Positions 1 through 13,060 of a DNA stretch of 64,000 bases are shown one piece after another. The notes under the pieces were generated by a model. The model saw nothing but the letters and a program-made list of their open reading frames with translations. It was not told where the DNA came from and did not search any database. Both the position numbers and the translations under genes were made by a program. Within the stretch, counting starts at the first letter, position 1. Every line of letters starts with the position of its first letter. The stretch comes from Cercis canadensis (Eukaryota > Streptophyta > Magnoliopsida > Fabales > Fabaceae). The stretch covers positions 1,746,939 to 1,810,938 of the forward strand of contig QAOA01007183.1 of the NCBI GenBank assembly GCA_003255065.1, written 5' to 3'.

Positions 1-93
1 GACATCTGTAACATCAAGTGTGTTTCCAGATCAAATCAGTACATTAGCCTCATTGTGTAATCCAAAATAACTGCCACTTATTCTGGGCTGAGC

Positions 94-1800
94 TCAGTCG
101 TCATCTTTGAATTCTCTGATCAAAGACAAAACATAAGATGGTGATTAACAAATCAATTGAAGACGACAATAATTATTTTTTCAGTCACCAGAACTCAACT
201 TTTCCAGCATAGCCATTGCTGAATTCCATACACAGTGGGCTAAGCCAGGCAATTATGATGATTTAAGCTTTGTTGACTAATCTGATACCATTTTATAATT
301 CTAAATTTCTTGTTAATGGTCCATTCAGTTTGGAGGAAGGTACTCACTAGCCCAATTATTCCTCATGGTGTCATCGTTATTATAAGTGAGCATTGATTGG
401 CAAAATTGCCATGCTAAGCTTGTTCTCTTAGTAAATTGCAAAGGGAAAAAGATGAATTCTGCAGAATTCCATACCTACGGTCAAGGTAACGAGGTTGAAT
501 CCCAGTTCCTTGACAAGTGGTGCATGTCAATGAACCAACACCTTCACAACTTATACATCGAGAGACCTCTTTCTCATCCCCTCCAAGCTCTACTGTCACA
601 CTGCCAGTTCCCGCGCAAAATCTGCACTTCTCTGAGCAATGTTCAACATTTCCATACGTCAGATTGGAATACAGAAAAGAAAATAAAAGAGTCGACTATA
701 TAAGTTTGAAATTGTAAAAAGAAATGGATCAGCACATCTGAGGATTGCTGCGGTGCTGAGACAATTGAATTGTCATAGCTAAAGAATTCTACTTTATTTA
801 TCAATTCAGTGAAGTTAATTTATTATCTGTTTTCATTTCCAAATTATACCATCATCTATTGAGAACTCACTTACTAAATCTCAATCATCTTGTGGTAAAA
901 ATGTGCTTATATATAATGTGATTCAATTTTCATCCATAGCACTAGAGAAAGACCAAGAACCAATGACAGGTTCCTAATGTCATGTACTCGATAAATTCAA
1001 CTTGACATTGTCTTAGTTAACGTTGTGATAAGCAATTTGGTAAAAAATGAGATTGCAATGACCTGTTTAAGACTTTCAGAATATTCATACTAGGACATGA
1101 TGGTGGGACAGAGTAAATTCCTTTCCCAAGAGTGAGTAAGTCTACAATTATATCAAATTACTCTGTGACTTGTTCATCTGCCATGAACCTTCAAGGACCT
1201 ACTAGTGCTCTAAACATAAAATGCATCCAAATATCAAAGAGAGATAGATAGACATAATACTCACGAGCGCCAGATCCATTGCATGGGAAGCAGGGCTGAG
1301 TATTTTCTCGCTTAGCCTGAACCAAAGGGGAGCTCTCATTTAATTTTATTAATACATAAGCCAGAAAACTTAAAACGACCAAACAATTACAGAAAATTTA
1401 ATTATATAAGAGAAGAGTAGAACACTTCACAGCATTATCTATTTGGGTTTCGTAGAACACAGGAACGCCAATCCCAACTGCCACACTTACAACACCAACT
1501 GTTATAGCCACTACCTGAGAGCATCATTCCCAAAATTAAGCTCTTGTAATTAATGTTCATATTTGATACTAAATTAACTAAAAGTAATAGATAACATAAT
1601 CAATGAAAATATGTATAGGAAAGAGAAGGAACCGTATTTTGATCAAGTTCCAGAGCTGTAATGCGTGGATAAGAGGGTTGTGTCCGTTGATTTCTATTTC
1701 TATTTTTAATTCTAGCAGACGACAAAGAAGTTGAAGGGGAAAAGGGAGGGCAACAAAGAAACGGGGAATGCAGACGAGGGAGACAAGGCGCCACTGTCAT
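94..1800 (-). CDS. LQY1: LQY1, thylakoid zinc-finger protein for photosystem II repair (5 exons, 160 aa)
   Basis: Exons on the minus strand: 1800-1633, 1514-1431, 1316-1265, 631-475 and 115-94; all phases join and give 160 residues, close to the Arabidopsis protein. Residues 1-56 are Ser/Arg/Pro-rich like a chloroplast transit peptide. Exon 2 encodes one hydrophobic membrane segment (about residues 57-77). Exons 3 and 4 hold four DnaJ-type CxxCxGxG repeats (CFPCNGSG, CRFCAGTG, CISCEGVG, CTTCQGTG). The protein ends in REFKDDD, as I recall for Arabidopsis LQY1 (At1g75690). The known family role is a thylakoid protein with disulfide-isomerase activity that associates with photosystem II and helps its repair under high light. 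There is no J domain, so it is not a DnaJ co-chaperone. The start at 1800 is the only ATG giving a plausible transit peptide. Identification is by recognition, not by database search. Confidence 0.93.
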
Positions 1801-3633
1801 TTCTCACTCCGCTTCAATTTTCTTCTTTTCCTTTTTTCTGAAAAGAATTTGCTTCGTTCTAACACTACGACGGAAAAAGAGAGAGAGGGTTTTAGTGGAT
1901 TTGGATACAGGGGAAAGGAGAGGAAGCAGCCATGGGCATCAACAACCACATAGTCAGTAGACAGGATCTCTATTATAGTCATATGCTTCGTCTTCCACGT
2001 GGCTCTTTTATTTTTTTGGGAAATTTTCAAATCTATTAATGGGCTTGTGACAGGAAAGACATATCCCTTTTTGGTACATTCTGCATCAACGGTCATCAGA
2101 TATAGAGAACGAATTAGGCCAGGCCCAAATTATCCATGCACAAGATTGCCGACTCTGGATTGTAGAAAATCAGCAAATCTTGCGTCCGATCCAGACACTA
2201 CAAATACAAGAAGCAAGCAAGGACCACCTGACATAATGAACAAAAAATCCTTAAAAAGCTAAATCCTTCTGAGTTGTAGCTTCTATTAGTTAATTTGCAT
2301 CGGCTGCTTTGTATAGTTGGTGTTTACGCTAGGATGGATAGTGGCTTGTCTTAATTTTACATGGAAGGAGGAACTTCAATTAATGGTCGCAACTTCTTTT
2401 CCCAGTCCCCAGTCTCCTACATGAAACTTAACACAATCGAACAGCTACCGTTCGAGACGTTTCTTTTTTGTGGCTCCGGGGTTTCTTCCTACACTCGTAG
2501 TCAGTGGTATCATGTTGGAAACTTGTGCCATAACCCATAAGTGTGTTAAACTTGAATCTACCTCTACCAAACCAACCCCTTCCCCCCCTTTTCCCCCAAA
2601 GATAAAATCTAAAACAGAGTTGGCTTATTATATTCAAGTACTGCAATTATTTTTTAGCCAAAAACAGTAATACTTATATATATATATATATATTTTATTA
2701 AAATATAATACAATCTTGTGCCTTCATTAATAAAATAAAAGGGATTGCTTAAAAAAAATTATCACTAAAATTAAAATTGGTACGCTTAGATAGTAGTTAT
2801 ACTTTCAAGTGTCAATGAGTTAGCCTTATTAACATAATTTTTTTATTAGAAGTCACACAACAAGAGAATTTATTTTTGATCAAAAAATTTTGAACGATTG
2901 TTTAACCATTAGTGTGCTTATTTATACTAGTATTTAATACGCTTTTAGTTTTAATAAGTGGGAGCAAGTGTCAAACAGGAAGTTGTTTAGGGAACAAGGA
3001 ATATAAAAATTGAACTAAATGAAAAAAGATATATCCGGATCTATATTGTCAAGAACAAGAATGGACTGGGCTAGCTTGAGAAACTTTCTCGAAAACTAAG
3101 TCCATAACTGAAGTTGGTTAAGGCCCAACTCTGGCCTATACATTATAGATAGCGTTATCTAGTTGACCTTGTACCCTCCAGCCCCACTCACCCTGCAAAG
3201 CCTCGACCCACCATGGCGTTGCTTTGGCATGATATTGATTCTCCATAATTGATTAATGATTACAACTGCCAGATATATATGCAAGTAGCTCTTGCTTATT
3301 TATTAGTCATCACATTCACTGCATTGGAAGCCACGATCAGACTGTCGTAAAAATACTGTAATTTACATTTATATGTGACTCTCCCATAACCTGTTGGCTT
3401 ATCTTTTGATATGTTTATGTACATTGCCTGGCCAGGTTAGCTGATGATTGTAGGACACTGGATCCAAGTTAAAACTTTTCTTAGTTACCGATCACCTATA
3501 AAGAGGGGAAAAAAGGACAAAAATGAACCAACACATCTACCGTTCGAAATGGAAAGTAATACCCTTTGTGCCATCAGCAACAATCAACAGCCCTGTGTCT
3601 CATTTAGATATTGACCACATCTGTCAGCGCAGC
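1801..3633. other. Intergenic region between LQY1 and E2FC
   Basis: AT-rich spacer holding the LQY1 promoter side and the E2FC 3' side. It contains a short (TA)n run near 2675-2691. The short open frames here have no codon structure or motifs I can support. I see no RNA gene or clear transposon. Confidence 0.6.
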
Positions 3634-6600
3634 TTATGTTTGAGCAAACGCAACACCCCCATTGGAATAATCATTTTGGAGGAGCTCATCCATCTGAACC
3701 CACTGCTCAGTTGCTGTAGAACAAAATCATGCATTCATAAGGATTTTTCAAACTGGTCAACTTGCGTGCTCATATAGGGAAACAAAAATACCGACAATCA
3801 AATTCATATAATGATGTTAAATGGTACGACTTACCCCACAGATCAGTTAGGGTCACTCTAGAATCTGATTGAAACCAATAGTCATTCTCAATCTGCAAAA
3901 GAAATCTCACGATGATCTAAAGTACATTCTAATTGATCAATTTAATCCTTTAAATGATACATACATCAAAATCTGTAGGAGTAATTTTCTGAATGCCAGA
4001 TGCCTGTGACTCTTTTGAACTGAAAGTCTGAGAAGGGTTTTTCTGATATTGGCTTTCTGAACATAACCTTGGATCCTCCATTCTGCAGTGCTTGCTATTC
4101 CATGATGGATCTTTTATTTTAGCCTGCTTCACACTGGGACCCTGATCCTTGTCATTGTGTTTACTTCAAGTATCAAGAAGTCAGTAGTTATTATAGACAT
4201 ATAGACAAGGGAGAGAAGATCTTAAACAAAAGCACCACAAACTCAAAAACAAGCACAGGGAGAACAGAGTAATAAATAGAAGAAAAGTACCTCAGGAGGT
4301 ACAAATCTATTGGTCCACTGGTGCTTCTAACAATCATTTTGTACTGCCTTTGCTGGAAACCATTATCCTGCTCGATTGAGTAAGAAACCAATTAGACACT
4401 GTTATACCAAACAAAATTTCAAACATCCATCGTACCACCCACCTCATCAGGATCAGGAACTTCAATAAAACTAGCTTGGGGAGCCTTGATTGCAATAAGT
4501 GTTTGGTTCTGGGAAAATAATAGTAAGAAACAGAAGGTAAGTTGCTGAATCATTAAGCTAAAAAGTTTAATAAAATTCTCAATATTTAGAGAAAAATTAC
4601 CTGGAAGCATGGAAGGCTAAGAATATCTTCCTCCGTCAAAAAAAGGTACCTGACAATCAAGCAAGTTCACCATCAGCCAAAGAATCACACACTCCCCCCC
4701 ACCCCCCCAACCCAAAAAAAAAAAAGAGGGAGAGAAAAAAAAGGAAATCAATCGCAGCAAAAGTGGTCAGAAGTTCATTACTTTTGATAGTTTTTTCCCT
4801 CCAGCGTTCTTAGAAGCTCTTGCTTTTTCCTGAGGAATTAACATGAGGACTTTTCAACAAAACAAATAAGTCAACCATCGGAAAATTTGCCAATAAAATA
4901 TTAATAGCAAACCTTATAGAATCATCAAGTTGGTATTCCTCAGCATACAGACTTTCAACTTCATCCTGTAAGAAACCATATGATTATTAGTGACCTGGAC
5001 CAAATCATCTGTAGTTTATATATCACATTCTGTAAGAGACAATTAGGATATGCCGCAATCTGTTATGCTTACAATTTCCCAAAACACGGATATCTATGCA
5101 AATATGTAGATGCCAATGAGACTAGGAATTTAATGGCAGAAAAGCATCCAATATTTCTCCTGAATGGCTTTGAAAAGAAACTTAATACGTTTTACAAATC
5201 AGTTTATTCAGAAACAATAACTGGAGATTCTTATGATTCAAAACAGAAAATTAGAATAAATCTGAACTAATTGACGGGTAAAAGAGATCCAAGAACCTTT
5301 AGTCTACTAGCTTGATCATCCAGATCGCCTGCCCCCAGCTCGTCATATCCCCTGTTCATAAAGCCAGCTGATTATCATCGTATGATACAATGTAACAAAG
5401 CACCCAAGAAAAGATAAGATCATTACTTCCACCGGATATGGTTCTTTGAAGTTTTTTCTATCAATCCTATTCCTTCAAGCACATTTGTAATATCATATAT
5501 TCTCCTTTTTTGAACCTGCCAAAATGTGACGTATACTATAAAACAATGGAGAAACATCTAGGACATCCAATGCTAAAAGGAGCCACTGAAGACTTCAATA
5601 AGTGAAATAGAAAATTTTGTCTGGTAATATATGGTTGGCATCTCTATACAACTATACCTCCAAGACCTCAGCAGTTCTATTGAGATCGAGGGTACCATCC
5701 TTAGCCTCCTGGATCAAATTGACAAATTTCTTGGTTAACAATCCTGCAAATAACACATGAAATATCAGTACAAACATCTATTTTAACGTTCATGAAGGAA
5801 TCCAAAACTGCTGGTGCAAGCATATAGTGGATCAGATGATGAAAGATTATTGGGGGATGGACATACCTAAGGAACTGTCATAACGACAATTGTTAGCTAC
5901 AGAAAAATGAGGAGCCTCTGATAGGAAAAATCCACCCAACATAAAATTCAAACACAAATAAAGAAGAATGTGAGATATTGATATATAAAATTAATGTACA
6001 ACTTGAAAGAACCATTGTCTAAAAGGCTGTTACCAGTATTTGATCCTTGCGTCCCAGGTTTTGCAGGTCTTGAAATTTTTGATTTACCATGATGCTTTCC
6101 ACGTATGCAAGGCTCAGTTTTAAGTGAAGGCTGATTAACTATTTTGCTCGGACTAGGAGAAACTCCAGAATTACTCCTCTGTGACTTGGAATTATCAATT
6201 TCATATCTTTGACCCAACTGCATAGATGAGTAATTAGTAAATATGTAAAAAGATAAATGTTCAATGAGCACAATTAAAAGATGTGGAATTTGCATTGAAC
6301 AATGAATATTTGCTAGTTGTTTATTCTACAGAATTTATTTGTAACATTTAAATCTTCCTCAAATATTGAAGATGACTTCAGCATAAAGATTCAAATAGAA
6401 ATCGTAGTATATAGAAACAAAGCAACCATATATGAAGACAAATATAGCTCAAACCCATACGAGAAACATGAAAAGAAAGCAACAGCTGTGTGATCATGAC
6501 TTAACAAGAGAAAAATCAAAATAGAATCAAATATGCGTAAAAGGCTCAACCTCTTTCAAAGTGTGTATTATTTTCAAACTAAACAGGAAGAGCGAAAAAT

Positions 6601-7040
6601 AATGATAGATCCAATTCTTTTAATTGAAAAACAAAAATGCTGCGTTAACAAATCAAAATCTGTAGCAAAACGATATAAAACTCTAAATTCTAAAGACAAG
6701 AGATAAGCATAGTATACAGATAGAAGTGATTAGGTTTCAATCAGATTAAAAAAAGGAAAAGAGAAACAATGAAAAATGAGATTAGATTCCAAGAAAATAT
6801 AAAGAAAAAAGAAAAGAAATGAGTGAGGAGTGAACTCACGGCAAGCTTAGCAAAAGCAGAACGTGCGTCATGAGCAGCCGATTGGTTGGGAGAAGAAGGA
6901 AGAAAGGAAAAGGAATAAGGAGTGGCGGAATAAGGAGTGAAAGAAGGATTGCGATGAAATTGGGAATGAGAATGCAAAAGCTGAAATTGGAATTGAGATA
7001 GCTCATGCGACCGCCTTTGATCCTGCCCAGAACTCGACAT
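3634..7040 (-). CDS. E2FC: E2F transcription factor, E2FC type (14 exons, 357 aa)
   Basis: Exons: 7040-6840, 6217-6034, 5896-5867, 5743-5658, 5515-5427, 5351-5297, 4965-4913, 4829-4782, 4649-4601, 4508-4443, 4367-4291, 4163-3965, 3892-3835 and 3713-3634; every phase closes. After a low-complexity Ser/Gln/His N-terminus the DNA-binding winged helix starts at [14 protein letters not shown] and carries [12 protein letters not shown] (exon 5). Next come the dimerisation coiled coil (exons 6-8) and the marked box with [12 protein letters not shown] and VPDPDE (exons 9-11). The C-terminal [16 protein letters not shown] resembles the plant RB-binding transactivation motif. The N-terminus ([11 protein letters not shown]) resembles Arabidopsis E2FC (At1g47870) more than E2FA or E2FB. 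E2Fs bind TTTSSCGC sites as DP heterodimers and are controlled by retinoblastoma-related protein; E2FC is described as mainly repressive, limiting division and endocycle entry. A consensus site lies 630 bp upstream (7670-7677). Confidence 0.93.
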
Positions 7041-7060
7041 GCTACCAGTTAGTGCCGTAC

Positions 7061-7098
7061 GTGTGTGTGTGTGTGTGTGTGAGTGTGAGTGTGTGTGT

Positions 7099-7129
<31 letters not shown>

Positions 7130-7200
7130 GGATTTGATTTGAGAGTTAGTGGTAAGGGAGGGAAAAGAGAGTAAGTAACAGAGAGAGAGAGAGAGAGAGG
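7061..7200. repeat. GT and GA microsatellites in the E2FC 5' leader
   Basis: A (GT)10 run fills 7061-7080. Imperfect GTGA and then (GA)n runs follow to about 7130, and a second (GA)n run lies near 7180-7199. They sit 20-160 bp upstream of the E2FC start codon, so they are probably in the 5' UTR or core promoter. On the coding strand they read as CT/CA-rich, which is common in plant leaders. Confidence 0.85.
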
Positions 7201-7669
7201 AAAGAGGCGGCAATAAAAAAGGGGGAATAGAGAAAGAAAGGGCTAATCTAAATCTAAATAGGAAGAAGGCGGAACAAGGAAAATTAAAGAGAGAGAGATA
7301 GAGAGCATCACGTCACAACACGAACACAACACAAGGACTTGTAATGCCAATGGGAATGAATGGCTACTCAACTGGGAATGGGAAGAGAAAAAGCAAAGCG
7401 GTGAGTTCGAATACGCACGCCACCCGCCTTTTGTTTTCCTCTGCCACTCATCCTCTCTCCCTCTCACTCCTATTTTTTAACAATTTTTTCGCAAAGCTAT
7501 TTCATTCTCACTGGGCTTCTATTTCTATCCCTGGCCCCCACATAACATCTGGGCTTACTCTCCTCCTTCGACTACTATTACTATTTCTATTAGGCCTTCA
7601 ATTCAACAATCCACATCTCTTTCGTTTATTTCTTTTCCTTTTTCTTCCCTCCCTTCTCGTCTTTTGTTA

Positions 7670-7677
7670 TTTCCCGC
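7670..7677 (+). promoter_or_regulatory. Consensus E2F site upstream of E2FC
   Basis: TTTCCCGC matches the TTTSSCGC E2F consensus and continues as CC. It lies 630 bp upstream of the E2FC start codon in a pyrimidine-rich stretch. Autoregulation through such sites is known for E2F genes generally. Use of this site is inference. Confidence 0.45.
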
Positions 7678-8365
7678 CACTCCCCTCTTGTTTCCTTGTA
7701 ATAGTTTGTTTCCATGTATCGCACACCTCTCAAATGAAATCAAAATCATACCCAAACGGGAAAAAAGTTATATATCCAATCAGGAAGCTCGTACAAGAGA
7801 TAAGGAGCTTAATTTATGCCCATTAACCTTTAGTTGAAAGTAAAATAAATTAGGAAATCAAAATATATGTGAAATTAAGTAATGCCAATGTTCTCACTTA
7901 TACAGAATCGCCAAAAAAATATTTCGACTCAAATATTCAACTGCTCAAATCCTATTAGTTATTATACACTTGTTCTTTTCTCGGCTAGCTCTTGTTAATT
8001 ATTTTTGCGGTCATCTACCTCCGATTATCACCTTTCCCAACTAGGCCCAACTTAAAGGCCTTTTCTGGAGGGGTGACAAAAAACAGGCCTCTTTTCGCCT
8101 GGAAACGATGAAGATCTGATACGTGGACTAATATATCGGCCTTAAAATAAGAACGTACTATTCTAAGATCAAAATCTCCACCAACACCAGTAGCCAAAAA
8201 TTCTATAAAATAAAAATTATCATACAAGTTTTGTGTGAAAACTTAATTAAAATACAAAGCTCCAAACTAAATATTATCAGCCCGCATTAAAAATTATGCG
8301 TGTTTTACAGGCTAAAACAAATTTGAAAAGAAAAACTAGTGTACAAATGGCATGTAGCCACCGAA
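7678..8365. other. Spacer between E2FC promoter and TRM6 3' end
   Basis: AT-rich spacer. It would hold the TRM6 3' UTR and the distal E2FC promoter. The short open frames here look random, and no repeat or RNA gene was recognised. Confidence 0.5.
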
Positions 8366-11300
8366 TTAGCTACTGCATATCTTGGTTCCACTAAGAATGT
8401 AGCCACCAAATGCACTCATTTGCATACACGGGTGAGTTCTTGATGGAAGAACCTGCACCAATATAATAATAAACTTATCAACGGAGATGAAAAACCTACA
8501 AAATTTTCTTCCAAATTAGACTATGAATTATTACATTAATGATATTACTAAAGACAGATGAATAGCCATATATATATTAGAATCATTTTTGTTTTCTTTG
8601 GATAAAATAAGAATTTATTTAGAAGAGGAAGACCAGTACAAAGAGGTCCTCCGAAAACAGAAAAACAAGAGAATCATCTGAATATTCATTAGAATCATAG
8701 CCAAGTTATTGCATAGATGCTCGCTACCACTCACGCAAGCCCATAGAAATTTCTATGCTTTAAGACAAGATGACATTCAAATATTTTTTCTTCCCTTTCC
8801 TTTATAACCAGAGGACTTCATAAAGAAATATGTACTTCGAAACTATATATATGAATAACACAAATAACTTGAACCTGATATTCACGTAACCACGGCTCTG
8901 ATATTTGCAAGCCAATGGCCATTTTCCCGAGTTGTAGATTGTGCATGCATGTTGCAAGAGGCTGAAGTTTAAAAAGTGAACAAACATTAACAAATGAGAT
9001 GATTAAACTGCACGAATACCCATATAACTTATATCAAGATTCATCTATCATGAAATTAAACCAAATTACCTGAAGATATTGATGATAAATAGCAAATGGA
9101 GCAGAATTTGATAAAAGGGGGATGAGATCTCTAACCAATGTCCAAGTATCCAACTCTGGTGCAGCAATAATTAGGCTATAAAGAATTGGAAAAAGAAAAA
9201 TAATCAACTCAATGATTCTTTAAGTAATAAGCCATTATGTAACAAAATTAGCTACCTAGAAAAACCATTTTCCTTCCACGAGTCAATCGTTTGTTGTTGC
9301 ACCTTTTCTCCAGCTTTTGTAGGTTTGCAAACTCTTGTAGCAGGAATCATAATATTCTCGGTACTCTCAGCACCAAGATCAGAAACTCCATTTCCGGACG
9401 AAAGAGATATATCCTCCACACTGACTGATAAAGACATTTGATCCTGCATAGATCACAGCTTCTGATAAAGTTAACTAACAGTAAGATGAAACTGATCAAG
9501 AGATCTAGGAAGTGTTACTTACATTTGTCTGGCTTTCCATGTTACAGACACCATCATGTTGTAGAATTTCTTCAGAAGATTCTTTTTGCGATAAAAGGTC
9601 AGAAATGGAAGATCGTACAATTCTGAATCAAGTAAAAATAAGTGATTTAATATCAAAAACCATGGAACAGACACATACAAACAAACCACCAGATATGGCA
9701 GTAAATAAGTAATTTAAATGTCATATTTCATGTTTCTTAGAAAGTAACATGAAATATCCCCAAGGGGATACCCCAATGGTTGAGCATGGGTTACTCTATC
9801 ATGGACCTTCCATATACAAATCCCATTCGGACTGGGTGGGGTAGGATCATGGAAGAGGATAGGCTACCCCTAGTTGTGTAGCCTCAAGTGGACAAAAAAA
9901 TGAAATTAACATGAAATTAAGAGCTTGTTTGGTTCGGCAGCAATTTCTTCCCAAACCAATTTAGGAAGCTTTTGAATTTTACACTATGAAAAGCTAAAGC
10001 AGCTTTTGGGTGGATTCCACTGTGAACCAAAGAAGCACTTACTATATGAACAAGAATTGAGGTCCCATCCGTTTTATATGGAGAACAATGAGATGAAATA
10101 AACTAATTTTGCCATTGATGTGACACTTGATGATCTCAGAAGAAACTTCAATAAGCTTTTCTCCCTCCTGGGTCTGTGTAGAAACTTTAATAAATTGGAT
10201 AGGAAAAACTGTGTATCTAAAATTGCTTGTTTGGAAGAAAAAGCTAATTGCATTTATAATGTTAAAAAATATCAGGCCAAATTCCACAACCAGACAAAAC
10301 TATCTGAGAGAAATTACAGACTTAAAATGATCAAATCATTTCTCTTTTATGATCACCAGTCAGTAGATTACTCCTGCAAAGAGTGATAAAAAAGTTTTAA
10401 TCTACTACAATATTTCAGGATCAGTTCAAGTACCTCTTGCAGATTTCTTCGCTGAAGTTGAATATCTTCACAATATCCATGGCATATGGTGTCTGTCCTA
10501 GATAGGAGTTGCATACAAAACCTGTACCTGTAAAGACAAATTTACATTGTTCAATTATAAATATAATGCATATTATAGCTGCTTACCTTTCTGTAAGTCC
10601 AGCACTACCTCTTCTGAAGATTGTTAAAAACAAAAAAGGAATAGAATAATTTTCTGGTTTATTAACATTGTTGTGGAATTTATCATTTTATTGCACACAA
10701 TAAAGGAAAAAAGAAACCGAAAAATATAAAGGGCTAGTCAAAATTTATAACAGACCTCCTAAACGCTCTGCCACAGCACCAGTCAGAAGGCCACCAACCG
10801 TATCAACTACGAGAATGTCAGAATTTGAAGAAACATTAGCCATGGAAAGTAGAAGAGATAATGCATCCACCCGCAAGAATCTGAATCATTAAAAAATATT
10901 AGATAAAAATTATATCAAGAATATGGACATACACTTCATCTAGAGACAAGGAACCTCCAATTTATTGCTATAAATAGACAGATAAATATATTAAAAATAT
11001 TCTAGTGATATGGAAAATAGTTTGCAAATAAGATTTAACAATATGAGATAAATGCATATAAACGAAGCACAGGATACACAAGTCTAAAACACATAGACAA
11101 TTTACTTAAGGATATTTACATCCTACATTCATAATCATATCAGAAGGCCTGATTATTCTCAAACCAACAGTAAATATATATATACATGGCAAAAACATTC
11201 AACAGGAAGATAAACCTCATCCAGTTTTAGACTGAAACATCAAATTCCAAAAGAACAGCTAAATTTTAATAGAAAATAAATACAAATTGGTAAAGATGTA

Positions 11301-13060
11301 AGGAAAAGTTAACACTCACCCAATTTTAGATGCATACTTCTTAGAGTAAGCCTCGCATATACTGAAAAGAGTAAATAGTAACAACCATAAGTCATTAAAT
11401 AGAGACTGACAATATCATAAAAAATGATGCCAGTAAACATATTAAGATATATAAGATGAAAGCATAAGTTGCAAAAAACTATATGTTTGTTATATACTTA
11501 CAGGAAATTTTCTTCCAATGCATGCTATATCAGCTTGACATTATTATTTATATATAATTTTTTTTCATCATTTTAAATTCACCACAGTCAGACATTTGAC
11601 TCAGGATATTTTAAAGTTCCCTCAACGGGTTAGGTTGTGAGAAATTGCAAAAAGGCATAATGGCATGCAAGATGAAGTTAATATCATTATTCTGCCAACG
11701 GAAGAAAATTTAGATGCTCCAACAATGGGAAGATATTTCACACTGTTGAGATATCAGGGCAAATTTGTTGATTCCAGAGACTCAGAGAGCAAAGGAATGT
11801 GAACTTTTACAAATATGTGGAAATAATAAAAATAACGTCAGGTCACCTTCGAGCAACAGGACGCCTCAGAAGTACTTTTGGTGCATATTTCTTCTGCTTC
11901 CTAAGTCTATACTTCTCCTGCACACATAGAATGAGATTCAGCATATTCCCATAATAAACTCTGATCTTTCCATGCTTCAACCTACCTGTGAGAATGAAGT
12001 TTTCTTTTCAAATGTTGCACTATTGGCAATGAGAGCTTCAATTATTTCATCACCTCTGGCACCCTGCCTGCATAAGAGGTATGGGTAATAAGCATAGATC
12101 AAAATTGTTGGGGAGAATAACATTTAGAGATATATGACTGGCATCCTATAAGCACTATTAAAAGTATGACTCTAATTTATTTCAAAAAACAAACTAACGT
12201 ATGAATTACTCTGCACAAAAGGAAGACAATTAGCGTATATATTATAGATTTCTGTTTACTTTCCATCTCGTCTTCAACAAATCAAAGGCATAGAACTATA
12301 ATCAAGTAAATTAATATTAAAAGTGTAAATGTTTACCATCCCATTTTTATTGAATTCCAGAAAAACAATATTCACAATCTAAATCCAACCAATGAAAGAG
12401 ATCTTACCTTCTCATGGCTTCTATATCTTCACCAGACAGACCTTGGGCCCTATTATTGTCAATCAATGACCGGTTGTCCCTGGATTCAATATTTAATTGA
12501 CTATCTCTTTTTTCTTCAGTATTATTACCTAAAATGTGAATAGAGAGATCACACACACATGAGAGAGAGAGAGAGAGAGAGAGGCATAACATAGCTTAAC
12601 ATAAGACAGTCCATAATTAGATTCATACAGAATAGCGTGAGTTATAAAATATCCACAAATTTACAATAAGAGAAAGAAGAAAAATAGGAATGGTTAAATG
12701 AAACCTTGTTCGGAAGCAATAGAGCGAGATAAATAAGGTCCATTGGGTCCAGTCTCAAGTCGAAAAAGAGAACCGTAGGGGCAACCGATCAATGGCTGCA
12801 GAGAGCAGTTCTTATTCCCAATTTTCAATTTCCTGCAAACCCATTATTCATTCAATTCGTCGAAATACAGAGGCCACTAATTAAAGAAAAATATCAGGAA
12901 ATTTGGAAGAAACTTACGCGGCAGGGGAGAGACGAGCAAAAACCAGACGGTCGCCGTCATTGATGTCAAGCAAGACACTGCAACCTTCCCAAGTTACTCC
13001 AGTGTTTTGCTTTTTAGTGGAAGCAGTAGCAGTAGCAGTAGCAGCATTATTTTGTGACAT
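8366..13060 (-). CDS. TRM6: TRM6/GCD10-like non-catalytic subunit of tRNA (m1A58) methyltransferase (13 exons, 457 aa)
   Basis: Exons: 13060-12918, 12832-12705, 12528-12408, 12067-11986, 11917-11847, 11361-11320, 10880-10756, 10527-10434, 9622-9523, 9443-9256, 9175-9070, 8961-8875 and 8452-8366; the sum is 1374 bp. Recognisable family segments are the N-terminal beta-barrel region (SVLLDINDGDRLVF, GSLFRLETGPNGPYL), QGARGDEIIEALIANSATFE, the EKYRLRKQKKYAP stretch, NSDILVVDTVGGLLTGAVAERLGG, and the C-terminal WLREYQVLPSRTHPCMQMSAFGGYILSGTK. The family protein pairs with the catalytic subunit TRM61 to methylate A58 of tRNAs, including initiator tRNA. The fold is methyltransferase-like, but the partner binds the methyl donor. 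The Arabidopsis counterpart is, from memory, At2g45730, sometimes annotated as an eIF3 gamma-family protein. The start at 13060 opens a frame with an Ala/Thr repeat. Intron 8 (9623-10433) has been enlarged by inserted repeats. Confidence 0.9.
9756..9906 (+). mobile_element. tRNA-derived SINE-like insertion in TRM6 intron 8
   Basis: A block of about 150 bp lies between two copies of an 11-bp direct repeat, TAACATGAAAT (9745-9755 and 9907-9917). It has a box-A-like segment (9768-9779, running on into TGAGCATGGG) and a box-B-like ATACAAATCCC (9813-9823) about 34 bp later. It ends in an A-rich tail near 9893-9906. Together these suggest a tRNA-derived SINE. The repeat is AT-rich, so it supports insertion only moderately. 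Confidence 0.5.
9918..10038. mobile_element. Possible small MITE next to the SINE
   Basis: The left edge reads GCTTGTTTGGTTCGGCAG and the reverse complement of the right edge reads GCTTCTTTGGTTCACAG, so imperfect inverted ends enclose about 115 bp. The GCTTGTTTGGTT type of end is common in plant hAT-like MITEs. I could not define a clean target-site duplication. Confidence 0.35.

Noticed and set aside
2428..2670. Opposing short frames of 66-72 codons
   Set aside because: They overlap each other on both strands and show no motif.
7344..7826. 160-codon frame on the plus strand upstream of E2FC
   Set aside because: It is Leu/Phe/Ser-rich from a pyrimidine tract in the E2FC promoter, with no homology recognised.
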